A DNA stretch of 64,000 nucleotides from Halomonas sp. LR3S48 (GTDB lineage: Bacteria; Pseudomonadota; Gammaproteobacteria; Pseudomonadales; Halomonadaceae): assembly GCF_025725665.1 (NCBI RefSeq), contig NZ_CP107009.1, positions 3,658,001 through 3,722,000 of the forward strand. Direction: 5' to 3'. The notes beneath the pieces were generated by a model. That model made no database searches, had not been told where the DNA came from, and was given only the letters and a program-made list of their open reading frames with translations. Numbering within the stretch: position 1 is the stretch's first letter; each line of letters starts with the position of its first letter. This document shows, one piece after another, positions 42,692 through 51,981 of the stretch. Both the position numbers and the translations under genes were made by a program.

Positions 42692-43897
42692 GTGAAAGAG
42701 ACCTTGCTGCAAGCCGTTGAGTCGGACCTGAAGAGGTCTTGGTATCGTCTGCGCTTCAGCTCCGCCGTGGAGGCACGCTTCGAGGCCGATACCTCCGCTC
42801 GGCGCACTCGTCACCTGCTGATCGCCGGCATCGTGGCGCTGGTCATCTACGACCTCTACATTTTCAATGACTACGTCATTCGTCCGGAGTCCATGCAGAC
42901 CGCTGCCTGGATCCGCTTCGGCCTGATGACTCCTGCAGGTATCGCCGCTCTCTTTTGGGTGCGCCGCGGCCTGGCACCGGCTATGCGGGAGGCGGCAATG
43001 TCCGCCACCCTGGTCTTGGGGATGCTGTGTTCCAGCCTGATCTTCTTCCTGTCCGATTCCCTTTATTCGTTTCTCGATACCTTCTCGTTCGGCCTGATAC
43101 TGGTGGTGGGCAATATCCTCTTTTCACTGCGCTTCAGCTTCGCTCTCGTCTCTTCGCTACTCTGCGGAATCATCATGACGGCTTTCGTGGTGCCCTACGA
43201 CTACACAGACAATGCCGTAAAAATCAATACATTGGTTGTCTTTGCCTCGAGCGCCGTCTTCACGCTGGTAGCCAACTTTCGCCTGGAAGCCAGCGAGCGC
43301 CAAGCCTACCTGCTGCTGCTACGCGAGCAGCTCAGGGCCAACGCCGCGCTTCATGACAACCAGGCCCTGACCAAGATTTCCATTACCGACCCATTGACCG
43401 GCGTCGCCAACCGGCGCCATTTCGATACCATGCTGGAACAGCGATGGGACGAGGCGCTCGCCGAGAACACCGTGCTTGGCATGCTGGTCATCGATATCGA
43501 CCACTTCAAGGATTACAACGACCATTTCGGTCACCTGCAGGGAGACGCCTGCCTGCGCCAGGTCGCCCAGGAGATGCAGAACCATATCCGCCAAGAGGTC
43601 GATCTGGTCGTGCGCTTTGGTGGCGAGGAATTCGTCGTGCTGCTGCCGAATGCCTCGGCTTCCTCGACGATGCGCGCCGCCCAGCGCATCCGGCAGGGCA
43701 TCGAGGCACTCGCCATTCCCCAGGCAGGCCCGGGAGTGATCACCGTAAGCATCGGAGCGGCCGCTCTGCGACCTCACCAATCAATGGAACCCGCCACGCT
43801 GCTCTCGATCGCCGACGCGGCGCTCTTCGAGGCCAAGCGTGCGGGGCGAAACCGCAGCGTGCTGGCGCCGCTGCAGGATGGACCGCTCACCGTCTAG
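42692..43897 (+). CDS. Membrane-bound diguanylate cyclase (GGEEF)
   Basis: A 401-residue protein. About six membrane spans occupy residues 43-205 without a recognised sensor family. A short helical linker follows, then a GGDEF domain with active GGEEF at about residue 310 and substrate motif DPLTGVANRRHFD. The usual inhibitory-site arginine (RxxD five residues before GGEEF) is replaced: the sequence reads QEVD. Product inhibition by c-di-GMP may therefore be weak. Translation appears to start at GTG 42692 with AAGGGG upstream. It is monocistronic. Confidence 0.88.
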   Translation: MKETLLQAVESDLKRSWYRLRFSSAVEARFEADTSARRTRHLLIAGIVALVIYDLYIFNDYVIRPESMQTAAWIRFGLMTPAGIAALFWVRRGLAPAMREAAMSATLVLGMLCSSLIFFLSDSLYSFLDTFSFGLILVVGNILFSLRFSFALVSSLLCGIIMTAFVVPYDYTDNAVKINTLVVFASSAVFTLVANFRLEASERQAYLLLLREQLRANAALHDNQALTKISITDPLTGVANRRHFDTMLEQRWDEALAENTVLGMLVIDIDHFKDYNDHFGHLQGDACLRQVAQEMQNHIRQEVDLVVRFGGEEFVVLLPNASASSTMRAAQRIRQGIEALAIPQAGPGVITVSIGAAALRPHQSMEPATLLSIADAALFEAKRAGRNRSVLAPLQDGPLTV

Positions 43898-43960
43898 ACG
43901 CACGAAGCTAGAGCCGGGCTGCTCCAGCCTGCGATGAAAATACGGCTCTTGAGGGATGCG

Positions 43961-44728
43961 CTACAGCACGTACATGCGCAACGGCATCCAGATACCCATA
44001 CCGATCATGATCAGGTTCTCGGTCAGCGAGACGAAACCCAGCGGCACCTTGCTGTCCCCGCCGACGCAGGCGCACTTGAGCTCGCGCTTGTCGATATAAA
44101 CTGCCTTGAACACCGAGACGGCACCCACCGTACCGATGAACAGCGCCACCGGCGCGGCCAGCCAGACCAGCGCCCCGGCCAGCATCAGGATGCCCGCCAG
44201 CGTCTCGGCGTAGGGATAGACGTAGCCATAGCGCACCTGACGCTGAGCCAGCAGATCGTAATTGAGGAACATCGTGCTGAAGCTCTCCACGTCCTTGAGC
44301 TTCTGCAGCCCCAGCAGGGCCATGGCGATGGCCACGAAATACTCCGGCATCCTCGCGCTGATCAACGAGCCGGTCGCAGTCCAGCTCACGGCGAACCCCA
44401 TCAGCAGAGCCGTGGCGAACAGCGCGATCACCGGCTGGTAGGTGGTCTCGTCCTCACCCGGCGAATCCAACCCGAAATACTCGCGCAGCTCGTCGTAACC
44501 ACCGATGCGCCGGCCATCGATGAAGGCCTGGGGCGTGGTATCCACCTCATGCTTTTCCTTGAAATCCTCCGTCTCCTCCCGCGTGGTCAGGTGGTGATCC
44601 TCGACATCGAAGCCCTTGCGCTCCAACAGGTCCTTGCTCTTCAGGCCGAAGGGGCACAGATGCTCCTCCATGACCATGCGGTAGAGCTGGGCCTGCTTGC
44701 CCTTCCCCGTCGTCTGTCCTTGAGCCAT
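43961..44728 (-). CDS. Glutaredoxin fused to MauE/DoxX-type membrane domain
   Basis: A 255-residue fusion. Residues 1-80 form a glutaredoxin domain with LCPFGLKSKDLLERKG (a CPFG monothiol-type site) and the glutathione-site TTPQAFIDGRRIGGYDEL. Residues 95-255 form a membrane domain of four or more spans with a CACVGG pair before the last spans, as in MauE-like redox proteins. It probably carries thiol electrons across or at the inner membrane. GAGGAGAGATGTC precedes the ATG at 44728. It is alone on the minus strand. Confidence 0.8.
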   Translation of the reverse strand: MAQGQTTGKGKQAQLYRMVMEEHLCPFGLKSKDLLERKGFDVEDHHLTTREETEDFKEKHEVDTTPQAFIDGRRIGGYDELREYFGLDSPGEDETTYQPVIALFATALLMGFAVSWTATGSLISARMPEYFVAIAMALLGLQKLKDVESFSTMFLNYDLLAQRQVRYGYVYPYAETLAGILMLAGALVWLAAPVALFIGTVGAVSVFKAVYIDKRELKCACVGGDSKVPLGFVSLTENLIMIGMGIWMPLRMYVL

Positions 44729-44918
44729 GACATCTCTCCTCGGGTCGTGCATCCACCCCAAGGGTAGTCAATAGAGTGGGTTAGCGAACACTGCCAACGC
44801 AAAGGTACTTGTGCCCGATGTCATCGATATTCCGAGCCCTATGGCCGGGTTGACGAAACGAGCAACGAACGCGCGGCGATGGCCATGTCTGATTATTGCT
44901 AGCTAGCCTGGCGCTGGA

Positions 44919-45842
44919 TCAGTAGCCACGCGTTAGGTCGACGGTACCGATCATCTCCTGCCCTGCGCGGTGTCGGGCGATGTTATCCAGCACCCTCTCG
45001 ATCGCACTCTCGGGCTGGGTCATGCTGGCCACATGAGGTGTCATCAGTACGCGCGGGTGGTGCCAGAGGGGATGGTCCGCAGGCGGCGGCTCGGGGTCGA
45101 ACACGTCCAGTACTGCCGCCGACAGCTGCCCGCTGTCCAGCGCCGCCAGCAGATCTGACGCGACCAGGTGCGGGCCGCGGCCGACATTGATCAGTGAAGC
45201 ACCGCGTGGCAGCTGCGCGAACAACTTGGCATTTAGAATGCCGCGGGTCTCGGCGGTCAGCGGCAGCAGGCAGACCAGCACTTGGCTACTGGCCAGGAAG
45301 CTCGCCAGCTCGTCGTCACCGGCAAAACATGCCACGCCTTCGAGCTGGCGACGTGTGCGGCCCCATCCCTGGCAGGCAAAACCCAGGCCGGTCAGGTGCT
45401 GCGCTACGGCGCTCCCCAACTGCCCCAGGCCGAGGATGCCCACGCGGCACTGCGAGGCGGGGCGCACACGCAAGGCCCGCCAGGTCGCTTCTCGCTGTTG
45501 GCCGATGTAGTCGATCAGATTGCGGTGCAGCGCCAGCACCGCCATGGCCACGTATTCCTGCATGGTGGTGACGATGCCCGGCTCCCGCATGCGCACCAGC
45601 GGCACATGGTCGGGAATGCTGCCCAGATCGAACTGATCGACGCCGGCACCGAGCGAGAAAATGACTTCGAGGTTGGGGAAACGAGCCAGATCTTCCATCG
45701 GTGCCCAGGTACCGAGATAGCGCACCTCTTCGGCACTGCCGATATCCGGCCACAAGCGAAAATCGATATCCGGGGCACGCTGCGCAAACAGGCGCTGCCA
45801 CTCCCGACCGCGTTCGGGGTCGGCGTTGTAGACGAAGCTCAT
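44919..45842 (-). CDS. ghrA: Glyoxylate/hydroxypyruvate reductase
   Basis: A 307-residue D-2-hydroxyacid dehydrogenase of the GhrA branch. Its NAD(P)-binding motif is GILGLGQLGSAVAQHL, the catalytic Arg region is INVGRGPHLV, and the Glu/His pair lies in LDVFDPEP and TPHVASMT. It reduces glyoxylate to glycolate or hydroxypyruvate to glycerate with NAD(P)H. It is the last gene of the amine-type ABC/oxidase operon, 17 bp after the PotC-like permease. It may therefore reduce the 2-oxo acid made by the operon's flavin oxidase. Confidence 0.88.
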   Translation of the reverse strand: MSFVYNADPERGREWQRLFAQRAPDIDFRLWPDIGSAEEVRYLGTWAPMEDLARFPNLEVIFSLGAGVDQFDLGSIPDHVPLVRMREPGIVTTMQEYVAMAVLALHRNLIDYIGQQREATWRALRVRPASQCRVGILGLGQLGSAVAQHLTGLGFACQGWGRTRRQLEGVACFAGDDELASFLASSQVLVCLLPLTAETRGILNAKLFAQLPRGASLINVGRGPHLVASDLLAALDSGQLSAAVLDVFDPEPPPADHPLWHHPRVLMTPHVASMTQPESAIERVLDNIARHRAGQEMIGTVDLTRGY

Positions 45843-45858
45843 GGCGACTTCTCCGGTG

Positions 45859-46647
45859 TCAGGCCGACGAGCGCTTACGCGCCATGACCATCAACATCAC
45901 CAGCGCGAATGATGTGGCAGTCAGCAGCGTGCTGATGGCGGCAATGGTCGGGTCTATCTCGTCACGCAGCGCGGTGAACATGCGCACCGTCAGGGTCTGG
46001 TTCTGACCGCCGGAGATGAACAACGCCACCATGGTTTCATCCAGCGCCTGGATGAAGGCGAAGATCGCCCCGGTCACCACGCTGGGCATGATCTGCGGCA
46101 GGGTGACGACCATGAAACTGCGGAAGCGATTCATGCCCAGACTTCTCGCCACCATTTCTTGCGTTTGATCGAAGCCATGCAGCCCTGCAGTAACCGCCGT
46201 GATCACGTAGGGCAGCGCCAGCATCACATCGGCCATGATCAGGCCGGGAATGGTGTACAGCATCCCCGACAGGGCATAGATGAAGAATACGCCAGTGGCG
46301 ACGATGATGATCGGCACGATCAGCGGTAGCAGCAGCACAACCTTCAGATAGCGCATCATCCGGTGCGTCGAGCAATTGATGGCATAGGCCGCCGCCACAC
46401 CGATCGGCGTGGCGATCAGGGCCGTGGAAAACGCCACGATCAGGCTGGTCTTGGCAGCCGCCATCCAGCCAGGATTGCCGAAGAAGGCCTCGTACCAGCG
46501 AAACGAGTAGCTGGAAGGCGGAAAGGAGAGGAAGCGGCTATCCGAGAACGACATGGGCAGCACGATGAGTACCGGCAGGATCAGGAATACCAGCACCAAT
46601 GCCACGTAGCCAATGAAGACGATCCGACCCAAGGATAATTTATTCAT
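45859..46647 (-). CDS. ABC transporter permease, PotC-like
   Basis: A 262-residue inner-membrane protein with six spans and the EAA-loop motif region MVARSLGMNRFRSFMVVTLPQIMPSV (abridged). It resembles the spermidine/putrescine permease PotC. It overlaps the upstream permease by 4 bp. The substrate is set by the binding protein at 47621; polyamine or another cationic amino compound is the family default. Confidence 0.88.
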   Translation of the reverse strand: MNKLSLGRIVFIGYVALVLVFLILPVLIVLPMSFSDSRFLSFPPSSYSFRWYEAFFGNPGWMAAAKTSLIVAFSTALIATPIGVAAAYAINCSTHRMMRYLKVVLLLPLIVPIIIVATGVFFIYALSGMLYTIPGLIMADVMLALPYVITAVTAGLHGFDQTQEMVARSLGMNRFRSFMVVTLPQIMPSVVTGAIFAFIQALDETMVALFISGGQNQTLTVRMFTALRDEIDPTIAAISTLLTATSFALVMLMVMARKRSSA

Positions 46648-47546
46648 TTCTCACCGAGTATTTTCTCAAGGGGGACCAGGCGGCTGACCACATAGAAGAT
46701 GATCAGTACACAGATCAGCAGAACGACGCTGACGGCACTGGCGGCGCCCCAGTCGCTATAGAGCTGGATGTTCCGGCTGACCAGCATCGAGGCCATGACT
46801 GTGCGACCCCCTCCCACCAGCTCCGGTGTGATGTAGAAACCGAGGCACAGCACGAAGACAAGCGTCATGCCGGCCAGTACGCCGCTCAGCGACAAGGGGA
46901 AGAAAACCCGCATGAAGACATGCAGCGGGCTTCCACCAAGGCTGGCACCCGCCTGCACGAGGTCCTGGGGAATCTTCTGCATGGTGGCGTAAAGCGGCAG
47001 GACCATGAACGGCAGCAGAATGTGCACGGTGGCGATAATGGTGCCGAGCTCGTTATGCATCAGCGCCAGCGGAGAATCCGTGATGCCGCTGGCCATCAGG
47101 GTCTGATTGACCACGCCCGAACGCTGCAGCAGGATCAGCCAGGCATAGGCCCTGACCAGCACACTGGTCCAGAACGGCAGGATGACGAGAGCCAGAACCA
47201 GCATTGCCCAGCGTTGCGGCAATCTCGAAGCGGCATAGGCAATCGGATACCCCATCAGCAATGCCAGCAGGGTTACGATGACACTGATACGAAACGTAAG
47301 AAGGAAAGTGTTCCAGTAAATGCCTTCGGTGAAGATCCGCCGATAGTGCTCCAGGCTGAGCCCTCCATCGGCATAGAAGGACTGGACGATCAACCAGCTC
47401 AAGGGCACGACGAGCAATGCAAAGACCACCAGCATGGCCGGCGTCATCAAGAGCATCATCAGTGTATGCTCACGGCGCCGATGGCGTAGCGATGGATCGA
47501 TACCGCTTGCGGCAACGTAGCGGTCATGAATCGCGGTGGCTTTCAA
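46644..47546 (-). CDS. ABC transporter permease, PotB-like, TTG start
   Basis: A 300-residue permease with six spans and the EAA-loop region VQAGASLGGSPLHVFMRVFFPLSLSGV (abridged). No ATG stands near the expected N-terminus. A TTG at 47546 has AGGAGAAG five bases upstream and gives a start MKATAIHDRY, which I prefer to the distant ATG at 47684 that would run into the binding-protein gene. It partners the PotC-like subunit. Confidence 0.82.
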   Translation of the reverse strand: MKATAIHDRYVAASGIDPSLRHRRREHTLMMLLMTPAMLVVFALLVVPLSWLIVQSFYADGGLSLEHYRRIFTEGIYWNTFLLTFRISVIVTLLALLMGYPIAYAASRLPQRWAMLVLALVILPFWTSVLVRAYAWLILLQRSGVVNQTLMASGITDSPLALMHNELGTIIATVHILLPFMVLPLYATMQKIPQDLVQAGASLGGSPLHVFMRVFFPLSLSGVLAGMTLVFVLCLGFYITPELVGGGRTVMASMLVSRNIQLYSDWGAASAVSVVLLICVLIIFYVVSRLVPLEKILGEK

Positions 47547-47620
47547 GGCGCTTCTCCTGACGTGAAATCGGAGACGACACAACCGATGCCACACACGCCG
47601 GGTGTGCGGCATCGGCGCTC

Positions 47621-48673
47621 TCATTGCTGCATGAACTCGAGCCAGCGGCGCTCGGCCAGCTCGCCTTCCGAAGAGGACCACCACTCGTAGGACATCAGCA
47701 CCTGGCGCTCGGCGTTCTCCGGGTAGCTCGGCAGTTCCCTGGCGCGCTCTTCAGGGATCTTGCCGGTGTCGAAAGCGGCCGGATTGCCCGGGCCATAGTC
47801 GATGTGAAGCGGTAGGTTGGCCTGGTATTGCGGATCGATGGCCGCGTTGACGAACTCGAGCGCAGTATCGAGGTTGGGCGCGCCCTTGATGATGCAGAGG
47901 TGCGTATTCTGGAGGATGCCGTCGTTATAGGTGAAATCGGCTTTCGCTCCCTCACCCATGATGGCGCTGACGCGTCCGTTCCACATCATCAGCATGTCGA
48001 CTTCGCCATCGTAGAGCAGTTGGGCAGACTGGCCACCCGACGTCCACCAGGTGGCGATGTGCGGCTTCAACTCCTCCAGTTTCTCGAAGGCGCGATCGAC
48101 GTCCAGCGGATACAGCTCTTCCGGCGCCACCCCATCGGCCAGGAGTGCCGCTTCCAGCGTTCCCAGGGGATGGTTGCGCAAGGCGCGGGTGCCGGGAAAC
48201 TCCTCGACGTTCCAGAAGTCCTCCCAACTCTGCGGCGGGTTACCGTCGAAGGCGTCAGGGTTGTAAGCCAGCACACTGGAGTAGAACTCATAGGCGACGG
48301 AGTAAGGCGTCTTGTACTCCTCCGGCATCGACTCCGCATTGGGGATCCGGCTGTAATCGAGCGTTTCGATCAGATCCTGGTTGCCTCCGCGTACGCAGTT
48401 CAGTGGCGGGGTGTCGACCACATCCCACACGGCCTGGCCGGTAGTTCCCTGGGTGCGGATCATCGGCCAGGCATCCGGGGCGCTCTCCTGGTGAATGGTG
48501 ATACCCAACGCCTCGGCGACGGGGTCCAGGATGGCCACCGTCTGGGCTTCCTGGTAGGCGCCCCCCTGAGAAACGAAAGTGATCTGCCCCGCGGCCATGG
48601 CATGGGAAGCTCCCATCGCTCCTGCCAAGGCCACGCTGGTTACCAAAGTCTTCAAGCAATGCGTCTGTTTCAT
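47621..48673 (-). CDS. ABC transporter periplasmic binding protein, PotD-like
   Basis: 350 residues with a Sec signal peptide (TLVTSVALAGAMGASHAMA). The family 1/PotD-type fold follows, with ITFVSQGGAYQEAQ, VWDVVDTPPLNC and MLMMWNGRVSAI. The related group (PF13416 type) binds spermidine, putrescine, opines or other amines. The ATG at 48673 follows GCGGAGACAACAAG. It lies 43 bp after the flavin oxidase gene, in the same operon. Confidence 0.87.
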   Translation of the reverse strand: MKQTHCLKTLVTSVALAGAMGASHAMAAGQITFVSQGGAYQEAQTVAILDPVAEALGITIHQESAPDAWPMIRTQGTTGQAVWDVVDTPPLNCVRGGNQDLIETLDYSRIPNAESMPEEYKTPYSVAYEFYSSVLAYNPDAFDGNPPQSWEDFWNVEEFPGTRALRNHPLGTLEAALLADGVAPEELYPLDVDRAFEKLEELKPHIATWWTSGGQSAQLLYDGEVDMLMMWNGRVSAIMGEGAKADFTYNDGILQNTHLCIIKGAPNLDTALEFVNAAIDPQYQANLPLHIDYGPGNPAAFDTGKIPEERARELPSYPENAERQVLMSYEWWSSSEGELAERRWLEFMQQ

Positions 48674-48716
48674 CTTGTTGTCTCCGCTGCTGATGACATT
48701 TGCGATCCGTGTGCGC

Positions 48717-50024
48717 TTAGCGCCCGATCGCATCGAGGAACTGATACCAACCCGCTACCAGTCGAACCGCCACTTCACGTAAGGGATAGAGCGGTACGGC
48801 CTTGAGGCGTCCCGCCTCCAAGAGAGCCACGTCCGGCGACTCGCCAATGGCGAAATCCGCCGCCAATCGACCGAGCAGGGTGGACATCGCCACGCCTGCG
48901 CCGTTGTAGCCGGCGGCATAGCTCAGTCGTTCGTCGAAACGCCCCACATGGGGTAGTGCATCCATCGTCATGCCGACGTGCCCCGACCAGCGATGCGTAA
49001 TCGCGACTCCCGCCAGATCGGGAAACATCGAGACCATCGCTCGCTGCAGGGCATCGAAAGCCGCCTTGGAATCACGCTTGCCGAAGGCACCGCGCCCTCC
49101 GAACACGAAGCGACCGTCTACCTTGCGGAACCAGCGCATCATGCGGCGCGTCTCTCCATAGCTCCTGGCATTGATCAACAGCCGCTCCTGCAATGCCGTC
49201 GGCAGCGCCTCGGTGGCAATGATCGAGCTGCGAAACGGCACCAGTCGCGACTTGACCATGGCACTGGCCGGGGTAAGGTCGGAGTAGGCGTTGGTTGCCA
49301 TGATGGCCTGGCGCGCCCGTATCTCGCCCTGGGTGGTAACGACCCGAACCCCGTCAGCGTCGCGATGGATGCCGGTTACCGGCGTGCGCTCGAAGATGAT
49401 GGCACCATGGCGTCTCGTCAGGCCCTCGGCCAGGCCGCACACGTAGTTCAAGGGGTGCAAGGTGCCGACACCACGACTCAGGACACCGCCGAAGAACGCA
49501 CGGGACCCCGTCTCCTCCGCCACCTCGCCAGCCGACAGGCTGCGCAGCGAGTCATCGCCCAGTTCGCGGCGCATCCACTCCGCCTCCTCGGCGATGTAGC
49601 CAAACGCCCGCTCGGTATGGGCACAACGCAGGTTGCCGCAGCGAGTGAAGCGAGCGCCTGACAGGCCATATTCCTCGACCAGGGCTTCCACCTCGTCCAC
49701 CGATTGAAGAGCGAGGCGATGCATGCGCCGCGCCACCTCCATGCCATGGCCCTGGGCAATGGTGGGAAACGCCAGGCGGAACTTGGCCGAAACCACGCCA
49801 CCATTGCGACCACTGGCCCCCCAGCCGATCGGCTTGGCATCCAACACCAGGGGAGCGACGCCGCGTTGTGCCAGGCGATGGGCCGCTGCCAGGCCGGTAT
49901 AGCCCGCGCCGATGATGACGACATCGGCCTGTGCATCACCCCGCAGGCATGGCAGGTCGGACTTTCTGTCCGCCGTGTCGCGCCATAGCGAGGCAATGCC
50001 GGCGTCCGGCCGCGGCCCACTCAT
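48717..50024 (-). CDS. DadA/PuuB-type FAD-dependent amine oxidoreductase
   Basis: A 435-residue flavoprotein. The N-terminal dinucleotide-binding motif is DVVIIGAGYTGLAAAHRL, then comes WGASGRNGGVVSAKFR, which in this group helps attach or position FAD, and a C-terminal GYNGAGVAMSTLLGRLAADF. It belongs with gamma-glutamylputrescine oxidase, D-amino-acid dehydrogenase and sarcosine oxidase-like enzymes. It probably deaminates the compound imported by the neighbouring ABC system. Its ATG is 1 bp from the HAD stop, so the two are coupled. Confidence 0.85.
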   Translation of the reverse strand: MSGPRPDAGIASLWRDTADRKSDLPCLRGDAQADVVIIGAGYTGLAAAHRLAQRGVAPLVLDAKPIGWGASGRNGGVVSAKFRLAFPTIAQGHGMEVARRMHRLALQSVDEVEALVEEYGLSGARFTRCGNLRCAHTERAFGYIAEEAEWMRRELGDDSLRSLSAGEVAEETGSRAFFGGVLSRGVGTLHPLNYVCGLAEGLTRRHGAIIFERTPVTGIHRDADGVRVVTTQGEIRARQAIMATNAYSDLTPASAMVKSRLVPFRSSIIATEALPTALQERLLINARSYGETRRMMRWFRKVDGRFVFGGRGAFGKRDSKAAFDALQRAMVSMFPDLAGVAITHRWSGHVGMTMDALPHVGRFDERLSYAAGYNGAGVAMSTLLGRLAADFAIGESPDVALLEAGRLKAVPLYPLREVAVRLVAGWYQFLDAIGR

Positions 50025-50025
50025 G

Positions 50026-50724
50026 TCACACCCCCTCCACCGCGTCGGCCAGTTCCTTGAGCGTGGCGAAGTGGAAGTCCGGCTTGGTCACCTGCTTGGG
50101 CTCGGGCGTGCCGCCGAAACCCTGCTGACCCTGGCGCCGCTCGATCCAGCAGGTGGTGTAGCCGAGTTCCCTGGCAATGCCGATATCATGGTATTGGCTC
50201 TGGGCGACGTGCAGGATTTCCGAAAACTTGTAGCCATGAGCCGCCTGGCGGCCCCGGTTATAGGCAAAGAACTGAGGATTGGGCTTGGCCACCCCGGTAT
50301 CGTCGCAGGTGACGCTGTCGTCGAATGGGTCGTCGAGTGTATGGGAATAGCAGGAGAAAGCGGTGCGATCAGCATTGGTCATGGCCACCAACCGATAATG
50401 CTTGCGCAGACGCTTGAGGGCATCCACCGAATCCTCGAACGCCGGCCAGCGAAATACCGCCATCTGGAAGGCTTCCGCGGTTGCCGGATCAGCGGGCAAT
50501 TTCAGCTCCTCGGCCAGCGAGCGGTAGACGTCGGCCATGGCGCTGCTCGAGCGTCCCGGGAAGCGGTCGCGCCCACGCTTGTAGGCGTCGAAGATAACGG
50601 TGTCGCTCAGGTCCAGGGTCGCGCTTCCACCCAGCCGACGAACCGCCTCCAGCACACCCGTTTCGAAATCGATCAGCGTACCCACGACATCGAAAGTCAG
50701 AACTTTGAAGTTGGAAAGTTCCAT
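50026..50724 (-). CDS. Haloacid dehalogenase-like hydrolase (type II)
   Basis: A 232-residue HAD protein. It has the nucleophile motif LTFDVVGTLIDF, motif II MTNADR, and motif III/IV AKPNPQFFAYNRG and QSQYHDIGIA. It is similar to L-2-haloacid dehalogenases (2-haloacid to 2-hydroxyacid) but could be a phosphatase. The start is either ATG 50724 or a TTG nine bases earlier. It is in one operon with a flavin oxidase and a hydroxyacid-forming reductase, which makes 2-hydroxy/2-oxo acid chemistry a common theme. Confidence 0.85.
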   Translation of the reverse strand: MELSNFKVLTFDVVGTLIDFETGVLEAVRRLGGSATLDLSDTVIFDAYKRGRDRFPGRSSSAMADVYRSLAEELKLPADPATAEAFQMAVFRWPAFEDSVDALKRLRKHYRLVAMTNADRTAFSCYSHTLDDPFDDSVTCDDTGVAKPNPQFFAYNRGRQAAHGYKFSEILHVAQSQYHDIGIARELGYTTCWIERRQGQQGFGGTPEPKQVTKPDFHFATLKELADAVEGV

Positions 50725-50764
50725 GATCGTCAATGACTCCTGTTTCTTGTGCTTCGAGGTAAAG

Positions 50765-51874
50765 TCAGGCGACTTGTGCCGCCGGGTGTCGACATCCGGT
50801 ACGGGGCACGACGATGGTGTCCTCCGGATGCAGGACCACTGTCAGGCTTTCGCCGATCGGTGGAATCTTCTTCTGGCCCAGGTGATGGCTGGGTTGGCGC
50901 AGGCTGATGGCGGTGCCATCGTCCATTTCGAGAAAGAGCCGCAGGCTGTCACCCTGATACACGACCTCACGCACGCGGCAGTGCAGGCGGTTGACCCCGG
51001 CTTCGTGGCGCCCGTCATCGATCAGCAGCTTCTCGGTCTGTATGGCGAGGAACAGTTCCGGATGCGGGGGCAACAGCTTTGACGAGTGCAAGGTGAGCTT
51101 GCCGAGCTTGACGCAGTGTGCGTCAACACGCGTCACCGGAAGCAAGGTGGCGTCGCCGATGAAGCTCGCCACGAAGGCATTCTGGGGGTCGTTGTGCAGC
51201 GTTTCGGGGGTACCGATCTGCACCAGCCGACCATCCTTGAGGACCGCCACTCGATCGCTCATGGTCAGCGCCTCACGCTGGTCATGGGTCACGTAGACGA
51301 TGGTCGCGCCCAACTTGCGGTGCAGTTGGCGCAGCTCGATCTGCATCGTCTCGCGCAGTTGCTTGTCCAGCGCCGACAGCGGTTCATCCATCAGGATCAA
51401 GCGAGGCTCGAAGACCATGGCACGCGCCAGGGCCACCCGCTGGCGCTGCCCGCCCGAGAGCTGCGAAATACCACGCTCCTGGTAACCGTCGAGCTCCACC
51501 ATCGCCAGAGCCTGACGCACTCGCTCCGGCCAGGTGGACTTGGGAAGCCGTCGGGCACGTAGAGGAAACGCGACGTTCTCGCCGACCGTCATGTGTGGGA
51601 ACAGCGCATAGCTCTGGAAGACAACGCCAATATTGCGCTTGTGGGGCGGCATGTAGGTCATGTCCTGGTCGCCGACCCACACCGAGCCGGACGAGGGCAA
51701 CACGAAGCCACCGAGAGCACCAAGCAGTGTGGTCTTGCCCGAACCCGAGGGGCCCAGAAGCGAGACGAACTCACCTGGCTCAATATCTAAGGTTATATCG
51801 TCTAGGGCTGTCGTTCCGCCATAGCGCTTACTGACCGAGCGGATAGAGACGCCGACACTGTCTCGTTTTTTCAT
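50765..51874 (-). CDS. ABC transporter ATP-binding protein, PotA-like
   Basis: A 369-residue ATPase with Walker A LLGPSGSGKTT, Q-loop VVFQSYALFP, signature QLSGGQRQRVALARA and Walker B LILMDEP. A C-terminal TOBE-type regulatory domain follows. It powers the two Pot-like permeases. It is the first gene of the minus-strand operon, divergent from the LysR gene by 107 bp. The ATG at 51874 is preferred; the frame extends upstream to 51970 across the likely promoter. Confidence 0.9.
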   Translation of the reverse strand: MKKRDSVGVSIRSVSKRYGGTTALDDITLDIEPGEFVSLLGPSGSGKTTLLGALGGFVLPSSGSVWVGDQDMTYMPPHKRNIGVVFQSYALFPHMTVGENVAFPLRARRLPKSTWPERVRQALAMVELDGYQERGISQLSGGQRQRVALARAMVFEPRLILMDEPLSALDKQLRETMQIELRQLHRKLGATIVYVTHDQREALTMSDRVAVLKDGRLVQIGTPETLHNDPQNAFVASFIGDATLLPVTRVDAHCVKLGKLTLHSSKLLPPHPELFLAIQTEKLLIDDGRHEAGVNRLHCRVREVVYQGDSLRLFLEMDDGTAISLRQPSHHLGQKKIPPIGESLTVVLHPEDTIVVPRTGCRHPAAQVA

Positions 51875-51981
51875 GGAAAATCCCGTCTTATTATTGTGTA
51901 AACCACTATTGGAATTGAGTACAGCAGATCGAAAGATAGGCGGCAATTGCGAAATTCTTTGGCTTGGCATAACTTGAAGTC

